Shown one piece after another: positions 17,581 through 26,459 of a DNA stretch of 64,000 bases (position 1 is the stretch's first letter; each line of letters opens with the position of its first letter). Origin of the DNA: Niabella sp. (GTDB lineage Bacteria; Bacteroidota; Bacteroidia; Chitinophagales; Chitinophagaceae); contig NZ_JASLGT010000002.1 of NCBI RefSeq assembly GCF_030150205.1, forward strand, positions 310,001 to 374,000, written 5' to 3'. Position numbers and translations under genes: made by a program. The notes beneath the pieces are model-generated. The model saw nothing but the letters and a program-made list of their open reading frames with translations, made no database searches and was not told the origin of the DNA.

Positions 17581-18138
17581 CTAAAAAAGCAGATCAATTG
17601 TCATCAGCCCATTCTTTCCTTCATAGTCCAGGGCACTGCTGTAGAGATAATGTGCTGCTTCGGCAACCAGCCCCGCTTTCACCGGGTTTTGATGAATATA
17701 ATTCAATTTACAGCGCAAAAAGTCTTCAGAATAGATCACTTCCGGGTGATTGTTTCCTGTCCAAACCTTAAAATAATCGTTAGCATTGGTGCGCTTTGCA
17801 TAAAAGCCAAACATATGGAGCAACCAATTCCGGCGGCTTTCGGGTTCTTCCTCAATAGAGCGGGTGATGGCCTTGGTGGTATACGTTTTGAAATCCCGGA
17901 TAATATCGCTTAAATTATTTTCCCGGGTCGTCCAGATAAGGTGAAGATGATTCGACATAATGACATAAGCTCCTATCTGTAATCCCTTATTAACTCTGCA
18001 AAACTGCATGCTGTTCAGTATCAGATCGCGGTAACGCTGCCTGGTGAAAATGTCAATCCATCCCACAATGGTAAAGGTTAAAAAATGTGTGGCCCCCTGA
18101 TCCCGGATCCTGTAGCCATCGGCGTATTCATAGCTCAT
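17581..18138 (-). CDS. REP-associated tyrosine transposase (RAYT, Y1/HUH superfamily)
   Basis: Single-strand DNA transposase relative of 185 residues, related to IS200/IS605 TnpA. The HUH metal-binding motif is HLHLIW (near residue 63) in the usual SNHLHLIW context, and the catalytic tyrosine is in NYIHQNPVKAGLV (near residue 147), the most conserved RAYT motif. N-terminal YRIRDQGATHFLTFTIVGW and TRQRYRDLI are also typical. The gene is bracketed by GAGACT-core palindromes at 17529-17549 and 18192-18214, and the same core occurs at two other places in the window, which fits a RAYT mobilising or maintaining its REP elements. The frame is intact with both catalytic motifs, so the enzyme may be active. 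Compared with TnpA the element has no accessory tnpB. Confidence 0.88.
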   Translation of the reverse strand: MSYEYADGYRIRDQGATHFLTFTIVGWIDIFTRQRYRDLILNSMQFCRVNKGLQIGAYVIMSNHLHLIWTTRENNLSDIIRDFKTYTTKAITRSIEEEPESRRNWLLHMFGFYAKRTNANDYFKVWTGNNHPEVIYSEDFLRCKLNYIHQNPVKAGLVAEAAHYLYSSALDYEGKNGLMTIDLLF

Positions 18139-18191
18139 AACATAGGTTTTCTTAAAGATACAGCAATAATTGCCATAGGCAATGCAAATTG

Positions 18192-18214
18192 CTTCGAGAC
18201 TATAAGTCTCGAAG
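18192..18214. repeat. REP-like palindrome upstream of the RAYT gene
   Basis: Arms CTTCGAGACT (18192-18201) and AGTCTCGAAG (18205-18214) with loop ATA. It lies 54 bases before the transposase start and forms a pair with the copy at 17529; the arms TTCGAGACT/AGTCTCGAA are identical in both copies. Confidence 0.78.
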
Positions 18215-18246
18215 AGCGTATTTTTACGACACTTTAATTTTTAAAA

Positions 18247-18642
18247 ATGCAAAAAATCAATATTCCTTCGGACCGGCCGGTTTCTGATGGTGAAATAGCC
18301 ACTTACTGGTTTGAGGAGGGGATACTGGTATCACTTTCAAAGGCGGTGAAACGTACGGTAACAAATATTTCGGGTAATGTGGCATTGGTAAAAGAGCTGA
18401 CCGGGGGAAACCGGGTACCGCTGCTGATCTACCTCGCAAAATCGCCGGTCCCGGATAAAGCCACCCGCAAACTATCGGCTGAAATGCTGCCGGTAAATTA
18501 TAAGGCAATGGCTATGATCTCCGAGCCGGGACTGGCACTGCTGATCATGAAAATCGTGTTCAAATTAAAGCCGTCGCCCATACCGGTAAAAAGCTTTACC
18601 AATGATACGGAGGCAAAAGAATGGCTGAGGCAGTTTTTATAA
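18247..18642 (+). CDS. Small STAS/SpoIIAA-like protein of unknown function
   Basis: Cytoplasmic protein of 131 residues without signal peptide. The alternating strand/helix pattern (GEIATYWFEEGILVSLSKA, RVPLLIYLAKSPVPDKATRK, AMAMISEPGLALLIMKI, FTNDTEAKEWLRQF) resembles SpoIIAA/STAS-like DUF7793-type proteins seen in Bacteroidota, where the C-terminal F-x-D-x-x-A-x-x-WL motif is common. No catalytic motif is visible. It begins 32 bases after the palindrome at 18214 and is divergent from the transposase. The family call is from pattern only. Confidence 0.6.
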   Translation: MQKINIPSDRPVSDGEIATYWFEEGILVSLSKAVKRTVTNISGNVALVKELTGGNRVPLLIYLAKSPVPDKATRKLSAEMLPVNYKAMAMISEPGLALLIMKIVFKLKPSPIPVKSFTNDTEAKEWLRQFL

Positions 18643-18726
18643 GCAGGAACCGGCAGGGGCGTATGATTGCCGCCCAGGCGGGTGATCGCTTTTCAGGCAA
18701 TAAACAGGAGGGATTTACTCAAACGC

Positions 18727-19866
18727 CTACCGGTCACTCTGCTCCTCCATATTTAAGTTCCGGTCAAATGGGCTCTTGGTAAAAGGATAAATACTTTGTT
18801 TTATAAACCCTTTGGGATATTCCGCCTCATGCACGCCGGTTCCTGCGGGCCATTCATTGGCCGGTAAATAGTAGGTGCCAAAGATCCAGTCGATCAGCGG
18901 GAAAATAGACGCAAAATTCTTTCCATAATACCGGGGATCTTCACAATGATGCCAGTGATGATATTGCGGGGTGGTGAAGATGTATTTGAGCGGACCAAAA
19001 TTGATCCTTGTATTGGAATGGATCAGCACCGCATGTACAGCGATGAAGATAATATAGGTATTAAAGACAGGCTGCGAAAAGCCCAGGATGTAAAGTGGTA
19101 TAAAGGTCATTGCCCGCGTAAAGAAAATGTCAACAAAATGGGTGCGGCTGCCGGCCAGCCAATCCATATTTTGGGTAGAATGATGCACGGAATGAAACCG
19201 CCACAGGTAAACATGGTTGTGAAAGATCCGGTGCGCCCAGTACTGGAACAGGTCGGTGGCAAAAAACGCCAGGAACAGCCCGGCAATAAAAGGCAGGTTG
19301 GCCACCCACACATGTATTTTGTCTAAGCCGATCCATCCAAAAAACAATAAGGCCGGCTTTTGTGTAATGACCCCAAAAAACTGGATGAATAAATGGCTGA
19401 TCACAAAATATACAAGATCCGTACGCCATTCTTCATGAAATTTAGTCTGATCCCGGCGTTTGGGAAAAAATAGTTCCAGGGGAATAAAAATGGCGGTCAT
19501 CAGCAGCAGGTCCAGCAGCATCCAGTCCAGTCCAAAATGCCAGCTGGATTTTTCTACGGCCCGGCCTTCCATTCCAAAAGCGCCCAACAATACAGCCATA
19601 CCCGACAGGGCGGCGCCAATAAGCGCCCACTTTAGTTTTTTACTTAAAAGGAGGCTTAAAAGCGCAAAGAAAAAAGAACCGATAACGACTGCCGTTATTA
19701 ATGTAGCCATGCTTTCGCCGGTATATACCTGTCTGAATTCGGGCGTGGTGAGTTTTTCCGGATACCGGAAACACAGCATTCCCCCTAGTGCAAGTATTGC
19801 CAGGAAGACGGATATATAACCACTGATTTGTCCTTTTCCTATCTTAAGACGTTCATATCTTGCCAT
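18727..19866 (-). CDS. Sterol desaturase / fatty acid hydroxylase family membrane protein
   Basis: Integral membrane di-iron oxygenase of 379 residues. The three histidine clusters that bind iron are present: HRIFH (in QYWAHRIFHNH), HSVHHS and HHWHH (in TTPQYHHWHHCEDP), with about six hydrophobic segments around them. Family members hydroxylate or desaturate lipids, including sterols, carotenoids and fatty acids; the substrate is unknown here. An N-terminal region of roughly 120 residues with three or four hydrophobic segments precedes the catalytic domain. The ATG at 19864-19866 is chosen because the upstream start at 19938 would overlap the recJ stop and adds sequence without family character. 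The gene follows recJ after 55 bases. Confidence 0.85.
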   Translation of the reverse strand: MARYERLKIGKGQISGYISVFLAILALGGMLCFRYPEKLTTPEFRQVYTGESMATLITAVVIGSFFFALLSLLLSKKLKWALIGAALSGMAVLLGAFGMEGRAVEKSSWHFGLDWMLLDLLLMTAIFIPLELFFPKRRDQTKFHEEWRTDLVYFVISHLFIQFFGVITQKPALLFFGWIGLDKIHVWVANLPFIAGLFLAFFATDLFQYWAHRIFHNHVYLWRFHSVHHSTQNMDWLAGSRTHFVDIFFTRAMTFIPLYILGFSQPVFNTYIIFIAVHAVLIHSNTRINFGPLKYIFTTPQYHHWHHCEDPRYYGKNFASIFPLIDWIFGTYYLPANEWPAGTGVHEAEYPKGFIKQSIYPFTKSPFDRNLNMEEQSDR

Positions 19867-19921
19867 GTCATCAATTTCACTAAAAAATAATAAGATTTTT
19901 GTAGGGATAATAAGGCCTGTG

Positions 19922-21631
19922 TCAGGCCGGGATATCATCCGAAACCCGCAGGTCTTCTACCCGTAATTGCAAGTTCTTCTTGCCCTGCCATTCATTTTCA
20001 TCGATTTTAAATACCAGGTCAAATGGCCGCCCCCCGGACACAATGGGAAATTTGGCAGCCATGTTAAAGCCGATTCCTGTTAATTGCAGTCCGTTTTGCT
20101 GTACCACAAACCGGAGATGCTGTTCTTTTACAATGCGGCTGAAGCCGGTATCGCTAACACCGCGTGCCAGGAACACCGGGCTCATATTTCCGGGTCCAAA
20201 GGGCTCCATTTGCCGGAGGATATTAAAAAAAGCAGGAGTGATATCGGCAAACGAAATTTCGGCATCAATAAGCAGTTCCGGTGTCAGCAGTTCGTCGGAA
20301 ATACTTGCAGCCACTACTGCTTCAAATTTTTCGCGGAACAGGTCGATATTCTCCTTACTTAAGGTAAGACCCGCTGCGGCAAAATGTCCGCCATACCCGA
20401 TCAGGTATTCCCGGCAGGCATGAATGGCTTCATACAGGTTAAATCCGGGAACGCTCCGGGCGCTGCCCGCGGCATAGTCGCCGCTTTCCGTTAGTACTAC
20501 CGTGGGGCGGTAATGGTGCTCGATCAACCTGGAGGCTACAATACCTACTACGCCTTTATGCCAGTGCGGCTGGTATACAACCGTTGATTTACGGGTGCTC
20601 CAGGTAGTGTTTTGTACAATAATTTCCAGCGCTTCTTCGGTAATGCTGGAGTCGGCTTCTTTACGGTCGCTGTTATCGCTGTGCAACAGTTCAGCATAAC
20701 CCAGGGCTTCCTCATAAGAAGGTGACACAAAGAGCTGAACAGCCTTCCGGGCGTCATCCATTCTTCCGGCTGCATTTACCCGGGGCGCGATCATAAAAAC
20801 CAGGTTGTGTATATACAGGGGCAATTGGGTGCCGCTTAAAAATGCAAGTGCTTTGATACCCGGGTTGGGCTCCTGGTTTACCTGCTGCAGCCCGTAATAA
20901 GCCAGGATCCTGTTTTCGCCGGTAATCGGAACAATGTCGGCCGCAATAGCGGTGGCCACCAGGTCAAGAAACTGGTAAGGGAAAGCTGCAGGCAGTTCCA
21001 GCTTTTCGCAAAGGGCTGTAATGAGCTTATAGCCTACACCACAGCCGCAGAGTTCTTTATAAGGGTAGGCACAGTCCCGTTGTTTTGGGTTCAGGATGGC
21101 TGCGGCATCCGGAACAATGGTATCCGGCAAATGGTGGTCGCAGATCACAAAATCGATCTGCAGGGTATGGGCATACTGCACCAGGTCTACGGATTTGATC
21201 CCGCAGTCCAGTGCTATAATGAGTGAAAAACCGTTTTCTTTTGCAAAGTCGATCCCCGCTTTGCTTACGCCGTACCCTTCCCGGTACCGGTGGGGGATAT
21301 AAAAATCGACTGCACTGTACTGGGTTTTTAAAAAGCGGTACATGGCCGCTACGGATGTGGTACCGTCTACATCATAATCGCCAAATACCAGGATCTTTTC
21401 CTGGTTCCGGAAGGCGGCCAGTACGCGTTCCACGGCCTTGTCCATATCCTTCATCAGCCAGGGGCTGTGCAGCTGCTCCATCTGGGGACGAAAGAAAAGC
21501 CGGGCTTCTTCAAACGTCCGGATCCCGCGCTGTACCAGGATCTTACAAAGCACACGATTGATCTTTAATGTATTTTGTAAAGCAGTTACGGTCTCAGCAT
21601 CAGGCTGCAGTATGTTCCATCGTTTTTCCAT
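19922..21631 (-). CDS. recJ: Single-stranded-DNA-specific exonuclease RecJ
   Basis: 5'-3' exonuclease of 569 residues acting in recombination and mismatch repair. It carries the DHH phosphoesterase motifs: VFGDYDVDGTTSVA near residue 80, LIIALDCGIKS near residue 135, CDHHLP near residue 160 and, in DHHA1, YGGHFAAAGLTLS near residue 405. The C-terminal OB-like region (FKIDENEWQGKKNLQLRVEDLR) is complete. Length is normal. It lies 34 bases after the polyprenyl synthase gene on the same strand. Confidence 0.95.
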   Translation of the reverse strand: MEKRWNILQPDAETVTALQNTLKINRVLCKILVQRGIRTFEEARLFFRPQMEQLHSPWLMKDMDKAVERVLAAFRNQEKILVFGDYDVDGTTSVAAMYRFLKTQYSAVDFYIPHRYREGYGVSKAGIDFAKENGFSLIIALDCGIKSVDLVQYAHTLQIDFVICDHHLPDTIVPDAAAILNPKQRDCAYPYKELCGCGVGYKLITALCEKLELPAAFPYQFLDLVATAIAADIVPITGENRILAYYGLQQVNQEPNPGIKALAFLSGTQLPLYIHNLVFMIAPRVNAAGRMDDARKAVQLFVSPSYEEALGYAELLHSDNSDRKEADSSITEEALEIIVQNTTWSTRKSTVVYQPHWHKGVVGIVASRLIEHHYRPTVVLTESGDYAAGSARSVPGFNLYEAIHACREYLIGYGGHFAAAGLTLSKENIDLFREKFEAVVAASISDELLTPELLIDAEISFADITPAFFNILRQMEPFGPGNMSPVFLARGVSDTGFSRIVKEQHLRFVVQQNGLQLTGIGFNMAAKFPIVSGGRPFDLVFKIDENEWQGKKNLQLRVEDLRVSDDIPA

Positions 21632-21665
21632 TGCGGCGGGGTGTTCGCTTACAGGGCGATCCTTT

Positions 21666-22628
21666 TTAGTATTTTCTTTCGGTTACATAATGAACAAGAT
21701 CCTCCAACCCACGGCGGTATTCATTGTCGGGACAAGTGGCTAAAATTTCCAGCGCTTCGTTTTTATAAGCGTTCATTTTTTCAGCAGCATACCGGATTCC
21801 CCCGGTTTCCTTCACCATTTGAAGTACCCATTGCACTTTTTGCCGGTCGTTGTTATTGTTCTTTACAATATTAATGATTTTTTGTTTGGTGGCTTTATCG
21901 GTATTGTTCAGGGTATAAATGAGGGGCAGGGTCATTTTCTTTTCCTTGATGTCGTTTCCGGTGGGTTTACCTACATCCTCGCTGGCATAATCAAAAAGAT
22001 CATCCTTGATCTGGAAGGCAATGCCGGTTTTTTCCCCAAAAAGGCGGGCTTTTTCTGTGGCCTCCTCATTTTCGGTCACGGACCAGGCGCCGGCGCTGCA
22101 GGCTGAGGCGAGGAGGGAGGCTGTTTTATTTTTGATAATTTCGTAGTAAATAGCCTCTTTGAGGTTTAAAGACCGGGCTTTTTCCAGCTGTAGTAGCTCT
22201 CCTTCGGCCATTTTCTGGATGGCGTCAGACATGATCTTCAGCATACGGTGGTCACCGTGTTCCAGGGAAAGGAGAAGGCCGGTGGCAAAAAGATAGTCGC
22301 CCACAAGAACGGATGCTTTGTTTTTCCAGAGTGCGTAGGTCGAAAAGAAGCCCCGGCGCTCGTAGGAGTCATCCACCACGTCGTCATGCACCAGGGAACC
22401 GGTGTGCAGGATCTCCACCAGGGATGCTGCACGGTAGGTGGCTTCCGTGGTGGGGCTAAACATTTTGGCGGACAGGAAAACAAACATGGGCCGTAATTGT
22501 TTACCCTTCCGTTTAACAATATACCGCATAATCCGGTCTAAAAGGGGGGTATTACTTTTCACCGCCGCGTTAAACCGCTGCTCAAAACTCTCTAATTCGA
22601 CTTTTATAAGGGACGTGGGAAGCTTCAT
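21666..22628 (-). CDS. Trans-polyprenyl diphosphate synthase
   Basis: Isoprenoid chain-elongating enzyme of 320 residues that condenses isopentenyl diphosphate onto an allylic primer, most probably to make the octa- or heptaprenyl side chain of menaquinone. Both aspartate-rich motifs are present: DDVVDD in LVHDDVVDDSYERRG (about residue 85) and DDLFDY in QIKDDLFDYASEDVGKP (about residue 210). KRKGKQLRPMFVFL gives the substrate-binding KxxR region. The ATG at 22626-22628 is used; a TTG two codons upstream is less likely. Product chain length cannot be read with certainty. Divergent from the OmpA-family gene. Confidence 0.92.
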   Translation of the reverse strand: MKLPTSLIKVELESFEQRFNAAVKSNTPLLDRIMRYIVKRKGKQLRPMFVFLSAKMFSPTTEATYRAASLVEILHTGSLVHDDVVDDSYERRGFFSTYALWKNKASVLVGDYLFATGLLLSLEHGDHRMLKIMSDAIQKMAEGELLQLEKARSLNLKEAIYYEIIKNKTASLLASACSAGAWSVTENEEATEKARLFGEKTGIAFQIKDDLFDYASEDVGKPTGNDIKEKKMTLPLIYTLNNTDKATKQKIINIVKNNNNDRQKVQWVLQMVKETGGIRYAAEKMNAYKNEALEILATCPDNEYRRGLEDLVHYVTERKY

Positions 22629-22755
22629 TGTCAATGCATAATATTATGGGCAAATTAAGACTAATTCCATCAAATTGATGTGATTTAATTTACTCATTTT
22701 TAATTGAAAATAAACAAGAAACGTCGATTTTTTTATTATTTTTTTTGGTTAAAAA

Positions 22756-22786
22756 TTTGTTTATTTAAGAAATGGCTTTAAATTTG
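22756..22786 (+). promoter_or_regulatory. Consensus Bacteroidota promoter of the OmpA-family gene
   Basis: TTTG (22756-22759), a 19-base spacer, then TAAATTTG (22779-22786): an exact match to the TTTG / 19 / TAnnTTTG consensus, with A/T-rich DNA upstream. Start codon at 22830, so the leader is about 40 bases. Confidence 0.85.
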
Positions 22787-22829
22787 CTATTCATTTTAGG
22801 AAATCGTTTTTAAATCTTAATCCTTAGTT

Positions 22830-24476
22830 ATGACAAGCAAAAAGTACACATTATTGGCAGGTCTAGGCTGCCTTATTGCGTCTACAGGGTTTTCTCAGGT
22901 AAGCCCTTCGCATCCGTACACAGCGCCTCACCCGCTGTACGGTACTTATTCTGTTACAGACTCCAATTACTATTCTGGTAAAAGACTGCAGCAGCATAAT
23001 GACTTTATGGTTGGTACAAGCGATTATCCCGCTAAACCTAAAGACATGTGGGAACTCGGTATCAAAGGTGGATCTTTCTTAGTAAATGGGGATGTGAATG
23101 CCCGTTTTGGTAATTCTTTCGGATTCGGCGGCCATCTCCGTAAATCCTTAGGACATGTAATGTCGTTAAGACTGGAGTACGTTTATGGTGTAGCCAAAGG
23201 ACTGAACTGGAGACCTTCTACAGGCTATAAAAACGCTCCGGCTGACAATCCCTGGGTTGCTGCTGGTTATGCAGGCGCTCCTGTAAACTACAACTACAAG
23301 ACAATCGCTCAGGATCTGTCTTTACAGGCGTTATTCAATTTAGGAAACATCCGTTTCTATAAAGCGCAGACTGGTGCTACCATCTATGCCCTGGCGGGTG
23401 TTGGTGTAAACACTTTCCGTACAACTGTTAACGCGCTGAATGGTTCCAGCAAGTACAGTTTCCCTGCACCCGGAACTCAGGATAACGTAAATCGTAAAGA
23501 TGCGTTAAAAGCAGCGAAAGACATGCTGGATGATTCTTATGAGTCTCCTGCAGAAAGAGATCCAAGTGTTAAATGGAGCAAAATGTTTGCCGGTTACATC
23601 ACTCCTTCTGCTACTGCAGGTGCTGGTGTTGCTTTCAGACTGTCTCCCCGCGTTAACCTGGCAATTGAAGATCGCGTGATCTACAATATGAATGCTTCTG
23701 ATCTGTTAGACGGTCAGCGTTGGGCAGAGCAGGCTTCTTTGAGCCCTGATAAAGATTTCTTTAACTACCTGACTGTAGGTCTGAACTTTAACCTGGGTAA
23801 CAAATCCAGAAGAGTTGAGCCGCTGTACTGGTTGAACCCGCTGAACTATGCTTACGGCGAACTGCGTCGTGTTCCTGAAATCGTTCTTCCTGATTCGGAT
23901 GGCGATGGTGTAACTGACCAATTTGACCAGGAGCAAACTCCTGCTGGTTGCCCGGTTGATACACATGGTGTAAGCCGCGATACTGACGGTGACGGTGTTC
24001 CTGATTGTAAAGATAAAGAGCTGATCACTCCTACATACTGCCAGCCGGTAGATGCTGATGGAGTTGGTAAATGTCCTTGTCCAGAAGGTTGTGGTGTTAA
24101 ACCCGCTGATGATTGCGCTACTTTACTGGGTGCTTTACCAGGCGTAACTTTCAAAGCAAACTCTAACACACTCTCTCCTGATGCTGCTGCTTCTTTAGCT
24201 ACTGTAGCTTCTAAACTGAGAGCAAATCCTAACTGTAAAGTGGTTGTAGTTGGCTATTGCGCTGCTACTAAAAAACAACAGCAATTAAGCTGGGATCACG
24301 TAAACAAAGTGATCACTCACTTACAGGAAAAAGAAGGTATCAGCGGAGATCGTTTTATCTTCTCTTCTGGTCAGGAAGGTGGAGATTGCAACTCTGTAGA
24401 TATCCGTGCAGCTGCACCGGGTGAAGACGGACCGAACACAATCGCTCCTCCGCATCCGAATCTTCGCAAAAAATAG
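22830..24476 (+). CDS. OmpA-family outer-membrane protein with thrombospondin type 3 repeats
   Basis: Abundant-type envelope protein of 548 residues. Signal peptide MTSKKYTLLAGLGCLIASTGFSQ; beta-barrel region to about residue 340 (WELGIKGGSFLVNGDVNARF and similar strands); calcium-binding TSP3-like repeats with DSDGDGVTDQFD and DTDGDGVPDCKD (residues about 355-400); then a C-terminal OmpA-like domain (TFKANSNTLSPDAAASLATV) that would contact peptidoglycan. The last domain is divergent: the usual N-x-x-LS-x-x-RA stretch is replaced by KKQQQLSWDHVNKVI. Codon choice is visibly biased (many GCT, TCT, GGT, CTG) compared with its neighbours, which with the consensus promoter and strong terminator suggests high expression. 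Monocistronic. Confidence 0.9.
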   Translation: MTSKKYTLLAGLGCLIASTGFSQVSPSHPYTAPHPLYGTYSVTDSNYYSGKRLQQHNDFMVGTSDYPAKPKDMWELGIKGGSFLVNGDVNARFGNSFGFGGHLRKSLGHVMSLRLEYVYGVAKGLNWRPSTGYKNAPADNPWVAAGYAGAPVNYNYKTIAQDLSLQALFNLGNIRFYKAQTGATIYALAGVGVNTFRTTVNALNGSSKYSFPAPGTQDNVNRKDALKAAKDMLDDSYESPAERDPSVKWSKMFAGYITPSATAGAGVAFRLSPRVNLAIEDRVIYNMNASDLLDGQRWAEQASLSPDKDFFNYLTVGLNFNLGNKSRRVEPLYWLNPLNYAYGELRRVPEIVLPDSDGDGVTDQFDQEQTPAGCPVDTHGVSRDTDGDGVPDCKDKELITPTYCQPVDADGVGKCPCPEGCGVKPADDCATLLGALPGVTFKANSNTLSPDAAASLATVASKLRANPNCKVVVVGYCAATKKQQQLSWDHVNKVITHLQEKEGISGDRFIFSSGQEGGDCNSVDIRAAAPGEDGPNTIAPPHPNLRKK

Positions 24477-24500
24477 TAACTTTTTGCTATAACAGATATA

Positions 24501-24528
24501 AACCCTTCCCGTTTGGGAAGGGTTTTTT
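24501..24528 (+). terminator. Intrinsic terminator of the OmpA-family gene
   Basis: Perfect 10-bp arms AACCCTTCCC (24501-24510) and GGGAAGGGTT (24515-24524) with loop GTTT and six T, 25 bases after the stop codon. Confidence 0.92.
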
Positions 24529-24854
24529 ATATGGGGTAAAGGCTTCATTTTGCGGATAACGGACACCAATGGGAAGAAAATAAAGCCTGATTTCGTATTA
24601 TTTCATGACTTTCGGGAGCCCTGTTTATTATATGGTCACACCTGGTTCCAAGGTTCCGCAACAGCCTAATGTACTAAGAAAGTAGGATACAGGCCAGCGT
24701 CTGCATAGGAATATAAAGGCTTATGGCTGTAGGCTAAATCCTTCTATGGCGTTCTGGAGGCAGGGGGTGAAGAGGCTGGTTGTCATTATACATTACAGGT
24801 TGCACGCGCCAGCAACATCAACGAAAAAGATATGATTCAACAGTTCAGGCGGCA
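24529..24854. other. Intergenic stretch with a small open frame of uncertain nature
   Basis: Between the two convergent terminators no complete gene is visible. On the plus strand an open stretch from 24733 to a TGA at 24874-24876 reads as protein-like text (SFYGVLEAGGEEAGCHYTLQ followed by VARASNINEKDMIQQF) but has no start codon at its beginning. It could be the end of a decayed gene or chance; no family is recognised. Confidence 0.35.
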
Positions 24855-24888
24855 TAAAAAAAGCTGCCTCAATTGAATGAGACAGCTT
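24855..24888 (-). terminator. Intrinsic terminator of gltBD
   Basis: Arms AAGCTGCCTCA (24861-24871) and TGAGACAGCTT (24878-24888), one mismatch, with an A run at 24856-24862 that gives the U tract on the minus strand, 29 bases beyond the gltD stop. Confidence 0.82.
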
Positions 24889-24917
24889 CAGAAGATTTTT
24901 TGTCGTTATCCGGGTCT

Positions 24918-26423
24918 TTACTCGAAAGACATCAGTACGGATTGCTCTTTTGATTCCAGTATGGAATGGCCCATCAGGAACTCATCTACTTTCCGGGCAC
25001 ATTCGCGGCCTTCACTGATAGCCCATACAACCAGGCTCTGACCCCGGCGCATATCACCTGCCGTAAACACTTTTGGAATATTGGTTTTGTACGCCTGCTC
25101 CGAAGCTTTTACATTACCCCGGTTGTCCAGTTCCACATCCAGTTCTTCAAGAAGCCCCTGGTATTGCGGATGTACAAAGCCCATAGCCAGCAAGGCCAGT
25201 TCGCAGGGCATTTCCCGCTCAGAACCGGGCACTTCCGTAAACTGGGCCGGTTTTCCAGGTTCGGGGGTTTTCCACTCCAGGTCTACCACTACAAGCGATT
25301 TCAGGTTGCCGTTTGCGTCACCCCTGAATTCTTTGGTGGCAATGGACCAATGCCGGTTAGCGCCCTCTTCATGGCTGGTTGTTGTTTTCAGCAGCATGGG
25401 GTAGGAAGGCCAGGGCATCCCCTCTGTACGCTCTTTCGGAGGCATGGGCAACAACTCAAACTGGGTTACGGAAGCCGCTTTATGGCGGTTACTGGTGCCT
25501 ACACAGTCGCTGCCGGTATCGCCGCCACCAATTACCACCACATTTTTGCCGGTGGCCAATACTTCCTCCGTTAATATATTGCTTTCAATATCCTTATGTG
25601 CGAGGATATCTTTCCCGTCGACCCGTTTATTGTTCTGTTTCAGAAAGTCCATTGCAAAATGCACACCATTCAGTTCCCTGCCCGGAATGGGGAGGTTACG
25701 GGGAACGGTGCTGCCACCACACAGCACTACGGCATCGTAGTTGCGCAGCAGGTCGTGAATGCTGATGTTCTTACCCACGTTCGCGTGGCAGCGGAACTCA
25801 ACACCTTCCTCCTGCATGACTTCAATGCGACGGTCGATCACCCATTTTTCCAGCTTAAAATCCGGGATACCATAACGGAGCAAACCGCCCGGCTTTTCAT
25901 CCCGCTCAAAAACGGTTACCGCATGCCCTGCATAATTGAGCTGCGCCGCAGCAGCCAGGCCTGAAGGACCACTGCCTACAACGGCTACCTTTTTACCGGT
26001 GCGGATATTGGGGCCTTTTTTAGAAACAAACCCGCGTTCAAAGGCGATCTCAATAATATGTTTTTCGATCTCTTCGATTGCGATCGGAGGCTGGTTGATA
26101 CCCAGTACACAGGCCGATTCGCAGGGCGCAGGGCATATTCTGCCGGTAAATTCGGGGAAGTTATTGGTGGAGCTTAAAATATCATAAGCTTCTTTATACT
26201 CTTTGCGATAAACAGCATCGTTGAACTCCGGGATCACATTGCCCAGCGGACAGCCACTGTGGCAAAAGGGAACGCCACAATCCATACATCTGGCGGCCTG
26301 GTTGTTTAATTGTTCTTCCGGAAATAAGGCTACAAATTCTTTATAATGCTGAACGCGTTCTGCTACTGCTTTCTTTTGGGGAGTTTCTCTGGAAAACTCT
26401 AAAAATCCTGTTGGTTTACCCAT
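24918..26423 (-). CDS. gltD: Glutamate synthase (NADPH) small subunit
   Basis: Electron-donating subunit of GOGAT, 501 residues. The N-terminal cysteine clusters that hold the 4Fe-4S centres are CMDCGVPFCHSGCPLGN (residues about 42-58) and CPAPCESACV (about 95-105). The FAD and NADPH dinucleotide motifs are VAVVGSGPSGLAAAAQ (about residue 147) and VVVIGGGDTGSDCVG (about residue 290). Length matches the family. It follows gltB by 36 bases and the pair makes glutamate from glutamine and 2-oxoglutarate, using NADPH oxidised here. Confidence 0.96.
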   Translation of the reverse strand: MGKPTGFLEFSRETPQKKAVAERVQHYKEFVALFPEEQLNNQAARCMDCGVPFCHSGCPLGNVIPEFNDAVYRKEYKEAYDILSSTNNFPEFTGRICPAPCESACVLGINQPPIAIEEIEKHIIEIAFERGFVSKKGPNIRTGKKVAVVGSGPSGLAAAAQLNYAGHAVTVFERDEKPGGLLRYGIPDFKLEKWVIDRRIEVMQEEGVEFRCHANVGKNISIHDLLRNYDAVVLCGGSTVPRNLPIPGRELNGVHFAMDFLKQNNKRVDGKDILAHKDIESNILTEEVLATGKNVVVIGGGDTGSDCVGTSNRHKAASVTQFELLPMPPKERTEGMPWPSYPMLLKTTTSHEEGANRHWSIATKEFRGDANGNLKSLVVVDLEWKTPEPGKPAQFTEVPGSEREMPCELALLAMGFVHPQYQGLLEELDVELDNRGNVKASEQAYKTNIPKVFTAGDMRRGQSLVVWAISEGRECARKVDEFLMGHSILESKEQSVLMSFE

Positions 26424-26459
26424 ATTCTAATTTCTAATTGCTGATTTCTAATTGCTGAT
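26424..26459. repeat. Tandem TCTAATTGCTGATT repeat in the gltB-gltD spacer
   Basis: The spacer consists almost entirely of two copies of TCTAATTGCTGATT preceded by TTCTAATT. A simple array of the same general type as those in the trp and ribosomal operons. Confidence 0.6.
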
